A stretch of DNA of 17,206 nucleotides from JAFGMQ01 sp036733345 (GTDB taxonomy: Bacteria > Desulfobacterota > DSM-4660 > Desulfatiglandales > Desulfatiglandaceae): assembly GCA_036733345.1 (NCBI GenBank), contig DAINAR010000060.1, forward strand, positions 1 through 17,206, read 5' to 3'. A model generated the notes under the pieces. The model was given only the letters and a program-made list of their open reading frames with translations. It was not told the origin of the DNA and searched no databases. This document shows, piece after piece, positions 7,254 through 15,463 of this stretch (its first letter is position 1; every line of letters starts with the position of its first letter). The position numbers and the translations under genes were made by a program.

Positions 7254-9260
7254 TTATTTGGAGCCTAACAGGGCAAAAGCCCTTTCAACTATTTTTGCTG
7301 CGGTGATGCCGAATTTTTCATAAAGCACGTTATAGGGTGCTGATGCGCCGAAACGGTCAAGACAGACAGTCCCTCCCCTTTCGCCCACGTAACGATGCCA
7401 TCCCTGAGACACCCCTGCCTCAACGGCGATCCTTACATGCACTTCAGGAGGGAAAACCTGTTTTTTGTAAGCATCAGGCTGTGTATCAAACAATTCCCAT
7501 GAAGGCATGCTAACAACCTGCACTCCGATACCTTTTTCCTCAAGCCTTTGACAGGCATCAATGGCGATATGCACCTCGGAACCTGTACCGATGAGGATGA
7601 CATCCGGTTTTTTGTCAGGGGATTCCTTTAGTATATAGGCCCCTTTTGAGAGCCCTGCAACTGGAGAAAATATTGTACGGTCAAGTACAGGCACATTCTG
7701 TCTGGTCAGGGCCAGTGCCACCGGTCCATCCTGGAATCTCAGGGCTGTTTTCCATGCCTCGGCTGTCTCATTTGCATCACAGGGCCTTATAACTGTCAGA
7801 TTCGGAATAGACCTGAGCGCTGCCAGATGCTCTACAGGCTGATGGGTCGGCCCGTCCTCACCAAGGCCTATGCTGTCGTGAGTAAAAATGTATATAATCT
7901 TCAGACCCATAAGCGCTGCCATTCTTATGGCCGGACGCATATAGTCGGAAAAAACCAAAAAGGTGCCTCCGTATGGAATAACTCCGCCATGCAGTGACAT
8001 GCCGTTCATTATTGAACCCATGCCGTGCTCCCTGACGCCGAAATGCAGGTTGCGCCCGTCATTAACTCCTGACTGAAAAAATTCCTGGCCTTTGATTTCG
8101 GTCTTGTTTGATGGAGCAAGGTCCGCCGAACCTCCCAGAAGGTTTGATACATGAGCGGCAATGGCATTAAGTATGGTCCCCGATGCACCTCTTGTGGCAA
8201 CACCTTTTGTATCGGCCGGAAAAACAGGGATATCACTATCCCAGCCATCCGGCAGCTCCCCTTTTAACAGCCTGCTATACTCTTCAGCCTCTTCAGGAAA
8301 TGCATGCTTGTATGCATTGAAACTATCTTGCCATTTTGCTTCCAGTTCCTTACCCTTTAATATTGCACGCATAAAATAATCGCGCGCCTCATCGGGAATA
8401 AAAAATGGCTGATCAGAAGGCCACTTAAGGTTTTTCCTGGTCAGATCAATCTCTTCTGCTCCCAGAGGCTCGCCGTGAGCAGAAGCACGATCCTGCTTGT
8501 TCGGGCTTCCATAGCCCAGGTGCGTCCTCACAGCAATTAGTGAAGGCCTGTCAGTCTCCTGCTGTGACTCAATAATGGCCTTTTCTATGGCGGCGAGATC
8601 GTTGCCGTCCTCCACCTCTTTCACATGCCACCCATAGGCCCTGAATCGATCCAGCCTGTTTTCGGAAAATGCCAGGTCTGTGCTGCCCTCTATGGAAATA
8701 TGGTTGTCATCATATAAATAGATTAGATTGCCGAGTCCGAGATGACCTGCAAGAGATGCCGACTCATGTGAGACGCCCTCCATCAGGTCTCCGTCACTTA
8801 CGATGCCGTAGACATAATGATTAATAATTTCATGCCCCTGACGATTGAATCTGGCCGCCAGGAACCTTTCGGCAATGGCCATGCCTACGCCGTTTGCAAA
8901 GCCCTGTCCTAAGGGGCCGGTAGTGGTCTCAACTCCAGGAGTATGTTTAAATTCAGGGTGGCCCGGGGTACGGCTTTCCCATTGGCGGAAATTCTTAAGA
9001 TCATCAAGAGAAAGGTCATAGCCTGAAAGATGAAGAAGGCTGTAAAGCAGCATGGAGCCATGTCCGGCAGACAGAACAAAACGGTCTCTGTCAGGCCAGT
9101 CAGGATTGCCAGGATTGTGACGCAAAAATAGCGTCCAAAGCACATAGGCCATTGAAGCCGAGCCCATGGGCATGCCCGGATGTCCTGATTTTGCCTTTTC
9201 AATGCTGTCTACTGAAAGCATCCTTATCGTATTGACACAAAGTTCGTCCAATTTATTCAT
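7254..9260 (-). CDS. tkt: Transketolase
   Basis: 668 aa, full length for a transketolase. It transfers two-carbon ketol units between ketose and aldose phosphates in the non-oxidative pentose phosphate pathway, using thiamine diphosphate and a divalent metal, in the cytoplasm. Visible: SGHPGMPMG with His27, SAGHGSMLLY with His67, TTGPLGQG 113-120, the thiamine-diphosphate/metal motif DGDLMEG...YDDN (156-186), and in the second half the pyrimidine-domain region and the DSIGLGEDGPTHQPVEHLA segment with the substrate-binding His. The C-terminal domain is present. The first residue of the usual GDG triplet is Ser here (SDG), a variant seen in other transketolases. It is monocistronic and convergent with the peptidase gene. 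No pentose-phosphate or Calvin-cycle partner lies next to it. Confidence 0.97.
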   Translation of the reverse strand: MNKLDELCVNTIRMLSVDSIEKAKSGHPGMPMGSASMAYVLWTLFLRHNPGNPDWPDRDRFVLSAGHGSMLLYSLLHLSGYDLSLDDLKNFRQWESRTPGHPEFKHTPGVETTTGPLGQGFANGVGMAIAERFLAARFNRQGHEIINHYVYGIVSDGDLMEGVSHESASLAGHLGLGNLIYLYDDNHISIEGSTDLAFSENRLDRFRAYGWHVKEVEDGNDLAAIEKAIIESQQETDRPSLIAVRTHLGYGSPNKQDRASAHGEPLGAEEIDLTRKNLKWPSDQPFFIPDEARDYFMRAILKGKELEAKWQDSFNAYKHAFPEEAEEYSRLLKGELPDGWDSDIPVFPADTKGVATRGASGTILNAIAAHVSNLLGGSADLAPSNKTEIKGQEFFQSGVNDGRNLHFGVREHGMGSIMNGMSLHGGVIPYGGTFLVFSDYMRPAIRMAALMGLKIIYIFTHDSIGLGEDGPTHQPVEHLAALRSIPNLTVIRPCDANETAEAWKTALRFQDGPVALALTRQNVPVLDRTIFSPVAGLSKGAYILKESPDKKPDVILIGTGSEVHIAIDACQRLEEKGIGVQVVSMPSWELFDTQPDAYKKQVFPPEVHVRIAVEAGVSQGWHRYVGERGGTVCLDRFGASAPYNVLYEKFGITAAKIVERAFALLGSK

Positions 9261-9754
9261 ATCGCGCTCTAAGCTCCCTGCAAAAAGTGAAATTTATTAA
9301 AACCTAATTCGATCTCTACTACCAGCTTTATGGACACTAATCAACAGAATCTTTCTCCTTATCCACCATCATATACAGGCTATAGTTTAAAGGCTCTAAG
9401 TTATTGTTTATAAAAAATACCCCCTAGCAATTATTTTATAAATTTATTGGCCTCCAAGAATACTCCTGATACATTACCATCGTCTGTTAATAACAGGCCA
9501 ATCAGATGCATCTCTAACGCAGTTAACATGTTTGAGAATGGCAACAATTAGCTTCTTTTTCCATAACATATGGAAATTTGTAGAACAATATTATGTTTTA
9601 ACTTGCCATTATACTATATTGTGGTAATCTGAATTATGGTAAAATATAGAAATAAGCAGCGATACCTGCTTTTATGGAAATAAGAACAGCATAAAAAAAT
9701 CCTGTATTAATATCTTTGAAAAAAAGTCAGGTGCCAGACACCAGGGAGGTAAAA
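9261..9754. other. AT-rich 494-bp spacer between tkt and the IMPase-like gene
   Basis: No protein gene or RNA gene is recognised. It holds a short hairpin AAGCAG/CTGCTT (9654-9671), a possible plus-strand extended -10 promoter (TGG-TAAAAT, 9637-9645; poor -35), and near its end a palindrome-like GGTGCCAGACACC (9730-9742) close to the start of the downstream gene. The leader upstream of tkt is AT-rich without a convincing promoter. Confidence 0.4.
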
Positions 9755-10552
9755 TTGCCATCAAAAGACCATGGGATAGAAGAATTGCTTAAGTTTGCAC
9801 TGGAAGTTATACACAGCGCGGGAATGGAAGCATTAACATTTTATGGGAAAGGCAAATTCAATAAAAAATTTGATGAAGCTCTTGTTACTGAATCTGAACT
9901 CCATCTTATGGAATTTTTCCAGGAACAACTTGGCAGAAAATTTCCTGAGCATATAATTTTTGAGGGCAACCAGGATCTCAATGATTACACTCATGAGGGT
10001 AAGAGATACCTGTGGGTTTATGACGCCCTGGATGGAGTGGCTAATTTTCAGGCTGGAATTCCTGTCTGGGGCATGTCATTGGGTCTCATGGATAATTTCT
10101 GGCCCATTTTCGGTATTTTTTATCTTCCTTCCACAGGTGATATTTTCTATGCCATGGCTGGGCGTGAAGCCTATTGGGGCAACGTTAAGATCAGTGTTCT
10201 CAAGCAAGAAGGCATAAATGATGAAAGCGTTCTTCTAACTTACTCACGCTTTCATCAGCACTATCGTTCAACCTTCCCCGGAAAAATCCGGAGTCTGGGG
10301 TGTACGGCTGCCCACATCTGTTACGTTGCCATGGGCCGTGCAGATGCAGCTATTATTGCCCATGAAACATATCAGGATCTTGCAGCAGCCTCAGTAATTG
10401 TTGAAGCTGCGGGCGGAAAAATTTACAGGATGGATGGAAGTGAATTTATGCTGAATGATTATCTGAATGGAGAAAAGATCGATGAACATCTCCTTGTAGT
10501 TGCCCCCGAAGCAAGTCAACAGATTCTTGATTATATCCAGAAGAATAATTAA
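9755..10552 (+). CDS. Inositol-monophosphatase-family protein with altered catalytic motif
   Basis: 265 aa from the TTG at 9755, which has a strong Shine-Dalgarno GGGAGGT (9744-9750) 4 nt upstream. The same frame can be opened at a TTG at 9716, but that start has no ribosome-binding site. The fold is the lithium-sensitive Mg-dependent sugar-phosphatase family (IMPase/SuhB/CysQ/FBPase-like). Metal motif 1 is Asp90-Ala-Leu-Asp93-Gly-Val-Ala-Asn-Phe; motif 2 is Gln-Asp208-Leu-Ala-Ala-Ala-Ser with Glu-Ala-Ala-Gly-Gly following; the upstream acidic residue is Glu70 (FEGNQD). The Thr that follows DG in ordinary IMPases, and helps activate water, is Val here, and the usual Glu-Glu pair is Glu-Gly. 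The protein may therefore have changed or reduced phosphatase activity. The substrate is unknown. It is alone in its transcription unit, followed by a large hairpin. Confidence 0.85.
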   Translation: MPSKDHGIEELLKFALEVIHSAGMEALTFYGKGKFNKKFDEALVTESELHLMEFFQEQLGRKFPEHIIFEGNQDLNDYTHEGKRYLWVYDALDGVANFQAGIPVWGMSLGLMDNFWPIFGIFYLPSTGDIFYAMAGREAYWGNVKISVLKQEGINDESVLLTYSRFHQHYRSTFPGKIRSLGCTAAHICYVAMGRADAAIIAHETYQDLAAASVIVEAAGGKIYRMDGSEFMLNDYLNGEKIDEHLLVVAPEASQQILDYIQKNN

Positions 10553-10561
10553 ATATATAGC

Positions 10562-10620
10562 ACTGCGGCAGGAAATCGTTATATCGGCACGATATATGAT
10601 TTCTGTTCTCCTGCCGTAGT
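10562..10620 (+). terminator. Long stem-loop after the IMPase-like gene
   Basis: ACTGCGGCAGGA (10562-10573) pairs over 12 bp with TCCTGCCGTAGT (10609-10620), with one G-U pair. Inner helices are possible: GAAATC/GATTTC, which shares its first bases with the outer stem, and ATATCG/CGATAT with a GCA loop. There is no T tract after it on the plus strand (CAAAAAA follows), so it is not a textbook intrinsic terminator. It may be a 3'-end stabilising structure or an intergenic repeat. Confidence 0.45.
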
Positions 10621-10848
10621 CAAAAAATACAGGACACAGGAAGCACCTTCAAAATATTCCATTTTTGTCGAGCTCAAGTAAAATAATAATTTTACACGCA
10701 GGAAGATTTTGAATATTAATTCAATAGCTTCTTGATTCAAAATCAAGCCCTTAATGACTGGGCAATATTTTTTTCGATTTTATCAATTTTACTGCTGAAA
10801 CAGACAGTGTAAAAAAAATTTTTTGAATTGCGTGATAAGGTATTAAAT
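10621..10848. other. Palindrome-rich leader of feoAB
   Basis: No gene is seen. It carries three inverted repeats in a row: 10678-10695 (listed separately), TTGAAT-ATTA-ATTCAA (10709-10724) and CTTGATT-CAA-AATCAAG (10731-10747). A weak GCCC...GGGC hairpin is followed by AATATTTTTTTT (up to about 10774). A run of A8T6 precedes the feoA ribosome-binding site. No convincing -35/-10 pair was found. Confidence 0.45.
10678..10695. promoter_or_regulatory. Candidate metal-regulator operator upstream of feoA
   Basis: An 18-bp inverted repeat running GTAAAATAA then TAATTTTAC, imperfect only at one symmetric pair. Its AT-rich, AATAAT-containing form resembles Fur-type boxes, and Fur commonly controls feoAB. 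It lies about 150 bp before the feoA start. The regulator is inferred, not shown. Confidence 0.35.
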
Positions 10849-11088
10849 ATGAAGAAAATAATAAATATGAGAGAAATGTCCAACAATCAGAGGGGCATTA
10901 TAAAAAAGATATCTGCAACCGGTGAAATGGGAAGAAGAATAAGGGAAATGGGTCTTGTGCCTGACAACGATATACAGATACAGGGTCGAGCCCCCTTAAA
11001 AGACCCTGTTGCCGTTAAGATAAAGGATTATGTGCTGACTCTGCGAAACGATGAGGCAAGCCATATAATGGTAGAGGTGGATATATAA
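10849..11088 (+). CDS. feoA: Ferrous iron transport protein FeoA
   Basis: 79 aa, a small SH3-like domain protein of the FeoA family that works with FeoB at the cytoplasmic side of the membrane. The family pattern is visible: MREMSNNQRGIIKKI at 7-21, GEMGRRIREMGLVPDN at 25-40, GRAPLKDPVAVKI at 46-58, and TLRNDEASHIMVE at 64-76. The ATG at 10849 is chosen over a TTG seven codons upstream (10828), because a GATAAGG ribosome-binding site (10834-10840) ends 8 nt before it and the resulting length is normal. The stop is 36 bp before feoB, so the two genes are almost certainly co-transcribed. No feoC is present. Confidence 0.93.
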   Translation: MKKIINMREMSNNQRGIIKKISATGEMGRRIREMGLVPDNDIQIQGRAPLKDPVAVKIKDYVLTLRNDEASHIMVEVDI

Positions 11089-11124
11089 CCTGGGGCCAGA
11101 TATCCACAATTCGCGAGCAAAAAA

Positions 11125-13506
11125 ATGAAAAAAAAGATCAACATCGCCCTTGCAGGAAATCCAAATTCCGGAAAAACAACGGTTTTCAATGCTATTACCG
11201 GTGCAAGACAGCATATTGCAAACTACCCCGGCGTTACAGTTGAAAAGAAAATTGGACATACCACCTTCAATGATTTTGACATAGAAATCGTGGACCTGCC
11301 GGGGACATATTCCCTTACCGCATACTCACTGGAAGAAATTGTGGCAAGGGATTACTTGGTCAATGAAAGACCTGATCTGGTTGTTGATATCGTTGATGCC
11401 TCAAACCTGGACAGAAATCTATACCTGGCTGTGCAGCTCAGGGAGCTGGGAATTCCCCTCGTCCTAGCCCTTAACATGATGGATGTCGCTGAATCCAGGG
11501 GAATCGCCATAGATCACCAGGAACTGAGTGCTCTTATGGAGGTACCTGCAGTCCCGATTGTAGCCAGATCGAATAAGGGAATCAGAGATCTTTTAAACAC
11601 AATAGTTGAAATTGCGAAGACAAATCCGGAATGGAAGCCTGTTGTTATTTCATATGGTATGGATATTGACCAGGGACTTGATGATATCGAGGCAATAATC
11701 AACGCGTCAACTATCTTTGATAAAAAGTATCCTTCCAGATGGCGTGCATTGAAGTGCATGGAAATGGACGGACAGATCTATGATTTACTGAAAAGAGATC
11801 CTGCTCTTGGCGAAAAAATCAGCGCCATATGCAAGAAAGTTTACAATCATAGCAAAAAAACCCTGGAGGAAGAACCGGAAGGCATTATTGCTGATTATCG
11901 GTATGGTTACATAACAGGCATTACAAAAAGGGTTTTAAAGAGAAAAATTGAATCCCGCCTCAATCTCTCAGACAAAATTGACATGATTCTTACAAACAGG
12001 ATTGTCGGTCCCATTCTTATGATATTAATTCTTTACAGCATATACGGATTCACTTTCTGGGGAAGCGAAATTCCAATTGGCTGGTTCGAATCCTTTTTTG
12101 ATTATATCAGCAAGGCATTCGCATCTATTATACCGCCGGGGCATTTTCAGTCGCTTATTGTTTCAGGGATTATTGATGGGGTTGGAGGTGTTCTAGGATT
12201 TGTCCCTCTGATAATGTTTATGTTCTTCGCTATTGCCATTATGGAAGACTCTGGATATATGGCGAGGGTTGCCTATATGCTGGACAGGATACTGCGTCTA
12301 TTTGGACTTCATGGCAATTCCGTAATGGCTCTTATCATAAGCGGAGGAATTGCAGGAGGCTGCGCAGTGCCAGGAGCAATGGCGACAAGGACACTCAGGG
12401 GCCCAAAAGAGAGAATTGCAACGCTTCTTGCCATCCCCTTCATGAATTGCGGTGCAAAGCTGCCAATTTATGCCGTGCTTATAGGGGCCTTTTTCTCAAG
12501 GCATCAGGCCAGAGTTATGTTCATCCTTACCCTTCTCTCCTGGGCATTTGCACTTCTGGCTGCAAAAATAATCCGAATAACAATTCTTAAGGGGCCTAAT
12601 ACACCATTTGTTATGGAACTTCCACCGTACCGGCTGCCCACCCTGAAGGGACTTATTATTCACGCATGGGAAAGGACCTGGGAGTATGTAAAGAAGGCTG
12701 GTACTGTAATCCTTGGATTTTCTGTTATCCTGTGGGCTATGATGACTTTTCCTACCCTTTCAGAGAATCAGAGAAAATCCTTTGAAAATAAATATGACAG
12801 TATTAATAAATCATTTATTGCCTTGCCTGAAGTAAGGCCATTTTTTGAAAATGAATCAAAACTCATTGAATTCAACAGGCGTTATGAGTCCTATATAAGT
12901 GCAGTAAAAGAAAAGGATATAAAAACCTGCGCTGAAATTGAGACAGACAATTATTTCCCATTTTTGGATACAGTATATAAACTTAAAACCAGTAAAAAAC
13001 AGTTGAATGGGTATGAATCAGTACATTTTAAGGCGGCACAACTGTATCTGAATTACCGTCATGATATCAGCAAAATAGATCTGCAGAAACATCAGGCTGA
13101 GTTGAAAAAGACAATTGCAGGAAGGCTTGGAATGTGGCTCGAAACTATTACAAGGCCATTGGGTTTCGACTATCGAATAAATATCGCCCTTTTAGGTGGT
13201 TTTGCTGCAAAGGAAATAGTTGTCTCAACACTGGGGACGGCTTATTCTTTGAGTGAAACTGATACTGAAAATACTTCCTCTCTTTCAGCAAGAATTAAAA
13301 ACGATAAGGACTGGAATCCTCTCAGGGCATTTACACTTATCATCTTCACGATGCTTTACGTCCCATGCTTTGTAACTGTTATAAGCATTCGTAAAGAAAG
13401 CTCATGGAAGTGGGCAGGGTTTTCCATTATTTTTAATCTTTCTGTTGCCTATTTGACTGCACTTATAATAAGCAAGGCGGGCGCATTCTTTGGTATCGGA
13501 CTATAA
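11125..13506 (+). CDS. feoB: Ferrous iron transport protein FeoB
   Basis: 793 aa. Inner-membrane ferrous iron transporter with an N-terminal GTPase. G1 is GNPNSGKT (11-18), G3 is DLPG (57-60), G4 is NMMD (117-120) and the probable G5 is ARS (147-149). A helical GDI-like linker follows to about residue 290, then membrane segments from about 293. The two FeoB gate motifs are GGCAVPGAMATRTLRG (411-426, with Cys413) and MNCGAKLPIYAV (440-451); the first has Ala where many FeoB proteins have Asn after the Cys. Between the membrane segment ending near 543 and the conserved AGRLGMWLETITRPLGFDYR stretch (665-684) lies a long hydrophilic, Lys/Glu-rich insert of roughly 110 residues. In Escherichia coli FeoB this loop is short. 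It forms an operon with feoA. Confidence 0.96.
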   Translation: MKKKINIALAGNPNSGKTTVFNAITGARQHIANYPGVTVEKKIGHTTFNDFDIEIVDLPGTYSLTAYSLEEIVARDYLVNERPDLVVDIVDASNLDRNLYLAVQLRELGIPLVLALNMMDVAESRGIAIDHQELSALMEVPAVPIVARSNKGIRDLLNTIVEIAKTNPEWKPVVISYGMDIDQGLDDIEAIINASTIFDKKYPSRWRALKCMEMDGQIYDLLKRDPALGEKISAICKKVYNHSKKTLEEEPEGIIADYRYGYITGITKRVLKRKIESRLNLSDKIDMILTNRIVGPILMILILYSIYGFTFWGSEIPIGWFESFFDYISKAFASIIPPGHFQSLIVSGIIDGVGGVLGFVPLIMFMFFAIAIMEDSGYMARVAYMLDRILRLFGLHGNSVMALIISGGIAGGCAVPGAMATRTLRGPKERIATLLAIPFMNCGAKLPIYAVLIGAFFSRHQARVMFILTLLSWAFALLAAKIIRITILKGPNTPFVMELPPYRLPTLKGLIIHAWERTWEYVKKAGTVILGFSVILWAMMTFPTLSENQRKSFENKYDSINKSFIALPEVRPFFENESKLIEFNRRYESYISAVKEKDIKTCAEIETDNYFPFLDTVYKLKTSKKQLNGYESVHFKAAQLYLNYRHDISKIDLQKHQAELKKTIAGRLGMWLETITRPLGFDYRINIALLGGFAAKEIVVSTLGTAYSLSETDTENTSSLSARIKNDKDWNPLRAFTLIIFTMLYVPCFVTVISIRKESSWKWAGFSIIFNLSVAYLTALIISKAGAFFGIGL

Positions 13507-13616
13507 AATGGAATCCTGAATGATTGATTTCTGAAATTACAGTATGGCATTGAGTAAAACGGCAAATCAGAAAAGCATTTTTTGATAATGACTAATTATT
13601 ATGAGGTATTGCGAAT

Positions 13617-14084
13617 ATGGAAAAAATTCCAATTACAGAAGAAGGTCTTGATAAAATCAGAAAGGAATTGAATCGATTGAAAAAGGTGGAAAGGCCAAAA
13701 AATATTCGAGCCATTGAAGAGGCACGAAGTCATGGTGACATCTCTGAAAATGCTGAATATCACGCTGCCAAAGAAACTCAATCTTTTCTTGCTACCAGAA
13801 TTAATGAATTACAGAACGTGATAAGCTCTTCTGAAGTAATTCAGGTGGAAAAAGGACCTGTCACCAATGTTGTTTTTGGAAGGACTGTATTACTTTATAA
13901 TCTCCAAAGCGGGGAAGAAATAACCTATCAACTGCTTGGCCCTTACGAATCTGATCCTGATAACGGCAGGATATCGGTAAAATCGCCCCTGGGTCAGGCG
14001 CTGATCGGAAGGAATAAAGGTGATGAGGTGAAAGTCAGGACACCTCGAGGCATTCAGGAATTTGAAATCCTTAAGATATATTAG
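13617..14084 (+). CDS. greA: Transcription elongation factor GreA
   Basis: 155 aa, normal length. It binds the RNA polymerase secondary channel and stimulates cleavage of backtracked transcripts. The N-terminal coiled coil (about 8-75) carries the acidic tip Asp41 and Glu44 in HGDISENAEYHAAK, the residues that position the catalytic Mg in Gre factors. The C-terminal FKBP-like domain shows ITYQLLGPYESDPDNGRIS (102-120) and SPLGQALIGRNKGDEV (123-138). The Shine-Dalgarno GAGG at 13603-13606 is 10 nt before the ATG. It is 110 bp after feoB, and a small hydrolase gene follows after 8 bp, so the two are likely co-transcribed. Confidence 0.96.
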   Translation: MEKIPITEEGLDKIRKELNRLKKVERPKNIRAIEEARSHGDISENAEYHAAKETQSFLATRINELQNVISSSEVIQVEKGPVTNVVFGRTVLLYNLQSGEEITYQLLGPYESDPDNGRISVKSPLGQALIGRNKGDEVKVRTPRGIQEFEILKIY

Positions 14085-14092
14085 GCTATTAA

Positions 14093-14578
14093 ATGGAAGA
14101 AACAGGGACTGTAAGAATATTCATTCATGGTCTGGAAAGCAGCAACCAGGGTACCAAGGCTGTTTTTTTTCGCGAAAAATTCCCTGACATGATAACTCCA
14201 AACTTTCCAGGAGACCTTCAGCAGCGCATGGATAAACTGGAACATATGCTGTCCTCCAAATCAGAGATAAGGATTGTCGGCTCAAGTTTCGGAGGACTCA
14301 TGGCGACCATCTTCGCCATAAAAAATACTTCACGGGTAAAAAGGATGGTCCTGCTTGCTCCGGCAATCAATATTGTGCAATTCACCTCCTACAGGAATGC
14401 GACTGTTTCTATTCCCGTACATATTTATCACGGGAGGAATGATGAGGTTATCCCTCTATCGGAAGTGGAACCGGTGGCTAAACAGATCTTTGAAAAACTT
14501 ACTTTTAACCCTGTCGATGACGACCACTACCTGCATAACACATTTAAGACAATTGACTGGGAAACACTTCTGGCTTGA
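14093..14578 (+). CDS. Small alpha/beta-hydrolase (YqiA/UPF0227-like esterase)
   Basis: 161 aa, short for an alpha/beta hydrolase but typical of the YqiA-like family that lacks a lid domain. The oxyanion segment is FIHGLESS (10-17), with the nucleophile Ser65 in GSSFGG (63-68), Asp117 in HGRNDEVIP and the probable catalytic His145 in DDDHYLH. Together these give a complete catalytic triad, so an active esterase or thioesterase is expected; the substrate is unknown. It is cytoplasmic, with no signal sequence. It starts 8 bp after greA with AGG in its Shine-Dalgarno position, indicating co-transcription, though no functional tie to GreA is apparent. It converges on speE with a 45-bp gap. Confidence 0.87.
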   Translation: MEETGTVRIFIHGLESSNQGTKAVFFREKFPDMITPNFPGDLQQRMDKLEHMLSSKSEIRIVGSSFGGLMATIFAIKNTSRVKRMVLLAPAINIVQFTSYRNATVSIPVHIYHGRNDEVIPLSEVEPVAKQIFEKLTFNPVDDDHYLHNTFKTIDWETLLA

Positions 14579-14592
14579 GTGCTGTGTATTTA

Positions 14593-14634
14593 AAAAAATT
14601 TCTGAGTAATTAGGTGTAGATAACTATCTAATTA
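14593..14634 (-). terminator. AT-rich inverted repeat between the hydrolase gene and speE
   Basis: TAATTAG (14607-14613) and CTAATTA (14628-14634) form a 7-bp stem (9 bp with a G-U pair) overlapping the speE stop codon. On the minus strand a run of seven T (14593-14599) follows after a short gap, so it may terminate speE transcription. Stem stability is low. Confidence 0.35.
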
Positions 14635-15460
14635 TTGCATTCATAAAATTCGGCAGCACGAATGCAGCCCTGTGTATATCGGAATTGTAATATTTCAGAT
14701 TCGGGATGCCTTTATCGCTGATATTTTTAACAGGATCATACCTTTTGGAACAGAAGGAAAAGCCTATTGTCCCGGATGGGTATGTCGGGACGAGAGTATA
14801 ATAATAGTTCACAACAGGAAATATTTTTTTATTGAATAGAAAAAGGTTCTTTATTAACTCCTTGTCGTAAAACATGCTTTCTGACTGTGTAACAGCTATA
14901 CCGTCTTCAGTCAGGGAATCATGGATATTATTATAAAATTCTTCTGCAAAGAGCACCCTGGCCGGCCCAATGGGGTCGGATGAATCAACGATAACAAGGT
15001 CAAAAAATCCTTTAAATTTCTTTATGTACTCGGCACCGTCCTCTGTAACAGTTATCATCCTTGGATCGTCAAAGCTGCTGCTAATCGTTGGAAAGTATTT
15101 TCTGGATACTCTGATGACCTCCTTGTCAATTTCGCACAAATGGACCTCATCCACGTCATGTTTCAGGACTTCACGGGCAGTACCCCCGTCTCCCCCGCCA
15201 ATTATCAGGACTTTCTTCGGATCAGGATGGACATTCAGTGCGACATGTGAAATCATTTCATGATATGCAAATTCATCTGCTTCCGTAAGCATGATTATAT
15301 CGTCAAGAGTCAGCATCCTGCCAAAACATTCAGATTCATACACATCGATCTGCTGATATTCCGATTTGCACGATTCAAGAGTGGTATTTATCTTTATGGA
15401 AATACTTCTTCCCTTATCTTTATCCCAGGCATCATTTATCCAGAAGTCTTTCCTATTCAT
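14624..15460 (-). CDS. speE: Spermidine synthase (polyamine aminopropyltransferase)
   Basis: 278 aa. It transfers the aminopropyl group of decarboxylated SAM to a diamine, normally putrescine giving spermidine. Motifs: an N-terminal beta domain with YESECFGRMLTLDDIIMLTEADEFAYHEM, where Tyr66-His67-Glu68 precede the nucleotide fold; the SAM-binding GGGDGG at 88-93; the acidic Glu110 binding the ribose; and the catalytic DSSDPIGPA at 159-167 with Asp159 and Asp162. TLVPTYPSGTIGFSFC (222-237) is the C-terminal substrate-site signature. It is the last gene of a three-gene operon; its Shine-Dalgarno (AAGGAAA) overlaps the end of the preceding decarboxylase-like gene, with a 3-bp gap. The diamine substrate (putrescine, agmatine or other) cannot be fixed from sequence. 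The upstream SpeD supplies decarboxylated SAM. Confidence 0.95.
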   Translation of the reverse strand: MNRKDFWINDAWDKDKGRSISIKINTTLESCKSEYQQIDVYESECFGRMLTLDDIIMLTEADEFAYHEMISHVALNVHPDPKKVLIIGGGDGGTAREVLKHDVDEVHLCEIDKEVIRVSRKYFPTISSSFDDPRMITVTEDGAEYIKKFKGFFDLVIVDSSDPIGPARVLFAEEFYNNIHDSLTEDGIAVTQSESMFYDKELIKNLFLFNKKIFPVVNYYYTLVPTYPSGTIGFSFCSKRYDPVKNISDKGIPNLKYYNSDIHRAAFVLPNFMNAIIR

Positions 15461-15463
15461 CAG

